A DNA stretch of 64,000 bases from Luxibacter massiliensis (lineage in GTDB: Bacteria > Bacillota > Clostridia > Lachnospirales > Lachnospiraceae): contig NZ_UWOE01000001.1 of assembly GCF_900604355.1 (NCBI RefSeq), positions 2,294,001 to 2,358,000 of the forward strand, given 5' to 3'. Positions within the stretch are counted from its first letter, which is position 1. Each line of letters opens with the position of its first letter. This document shows positions 63,703 through 64,000 of the stretch, piece by piece. Below the pieces are notes generated by a model that was not told where the DNA came from, ran no database searches, and saw nothing but the letters and a program-made list of their open reading frames with translations. The position numbers were made by a program, and so were the translations under genes.

Positions 63703-64000
63703 TTATTCTATATTCAGATATGCTTCCCCGGCAGCAATTGCCTTTTCCATTGCCTTTTTGCCTGGCGCCCCCGTTGTAGTGCGCTTTTCCACACATGTCC
63801 TCATGCTGATGGCATCATAAATATCCTCTTCAAATACAGGGGATATTGCCTTAAATTCCTCCAGCGACAAATCTTCCAGGGCTATGTTTTTCTCTATGCA
63901 GCAGAGCACCAGCCGGCCTACAATCCCATGTGCGTCCCGAAATGCAACGCCGTGGTTTACCAAATAATCAGCTGCATCTGTGGCATTGGTAAAGCCATGC
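63703..64000 (-). CDS. argH: Argininosuccinate lyase, C-terminal part (cut by window edge)
   Basis: The last 98 codons only; the N-terminus is beyond 64000. The sequence [20 protein letters not shown], then [11 protein letters not shown] and [15 protein letters not shown] [13 protein letters not shown], is the C-terminal helical domain of ArgH, which splits argininosuccinate into arginine and fumarate. The 155 bp between it and asd hold some short GC-rich complementary stretches but no clear terminator. Confidence 0.92.
   Translation of the reverse strand, partial: HGFTNATDAADYLVNHGVAFRDAHGIVGRLVLCCIEKNIALEDLSLEEFKAISPVFEEDIYDAISMRTCVEKRTTTGAPGKKAMEKAIAAGEAYLNIE

Noticed and set aside
1..64000. 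CRISPR arrays, insertion sequences, prophage, tRNA or rRNA genes
   Set aside because: No evenly spaced repeats, transposase or integrase frames, phage structural genes or tRNA-like cloverleaf sequences were found by reading both strands.

Overview
The window looks like the chromosome of a low-to-mid GC, anaerobic, gut-type Clostridia, most likely a Lachnospiraceae. I infer this from AGGAGG ribosome-binding sites, a T-box on pheST, a clostridial 6S RNA, an AAGC-centred GAAC/GTTC LexA box, MptD-type ECF transporters, an EFR1 flavodoxin-ferredoxin, and many small regulator-plus-transporter units. I see no rRNA, tRNA, insertion sequence, phage or CRISPR array. Most genes lie on the minus strand. 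REGION 1 (1-8.9 kb): a response regulator (cut by the window edge), its histidine kinase, a PAP2 phosphatase and a CtpE-like P-type ATPase; an ArsR/nitroreductase pair; and a glycan operon (GT2-GtrA fusion, phosphodiester glycosidase, small membrane protein, truncated GT4) preceded by tandem promoter-like repeats. REGION 2 (9-26.7 kb): LysR with a MetE-like enzyme, a flavodoxin, an AraC regulator facing an alpha-galactosidase/GPH symporter/IIA operon, a CadD transporter, an aldo-keto reductase with a divergent LysR, a stand-alone GyrI-like domain, CorA, an uncharacterised two-gene membrane unit, and a LexA-controlled dinB operon with an SRAP protein. REGION 3 (26.8-45.7 kb), the most interesting part, is a duplicated metallophore-uptake-like island. 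Each half has an AraC regulator, a three-gene ECF cassette (MptD-type S, EcfT, tandem ATPase) and a pair of fused ABC half-transporters of YbtPQ/IrtAB type. Six copies of one operator, GTTAG-N6-CTAAY, lie before these operons and before an ahpC/AhpF-like peroxidase operon. That suggests one metal-responsive (DtxR/IdeR-like) regulon linking uptake with peroxide defence. A decayed ECF-ATPase fragment marks a further copy. No siderophore synthesis genes are present, so piracy of foreign metallophores is plausible. REGION 4 (45.7-53.9 kb): pheS-pheT-queA behind a Phe T-box, a YihY membrane protein, a 6S RNA gene with its own promoter and terminator, an EFR1 protein and a nitroreductase. REGION 5 (53.9-64 kb): amino-acid genes thrC, leuC-leuD, asd and partial argH surround an unusual operon: OCD-family reductase, a divergent IlvD-like protein lacking two canonical metal ligands, a TrmB regulator and an NhaC-type antiporter. 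It looks like a catabolic unit for an unidentified (hydroxy) amino acid.
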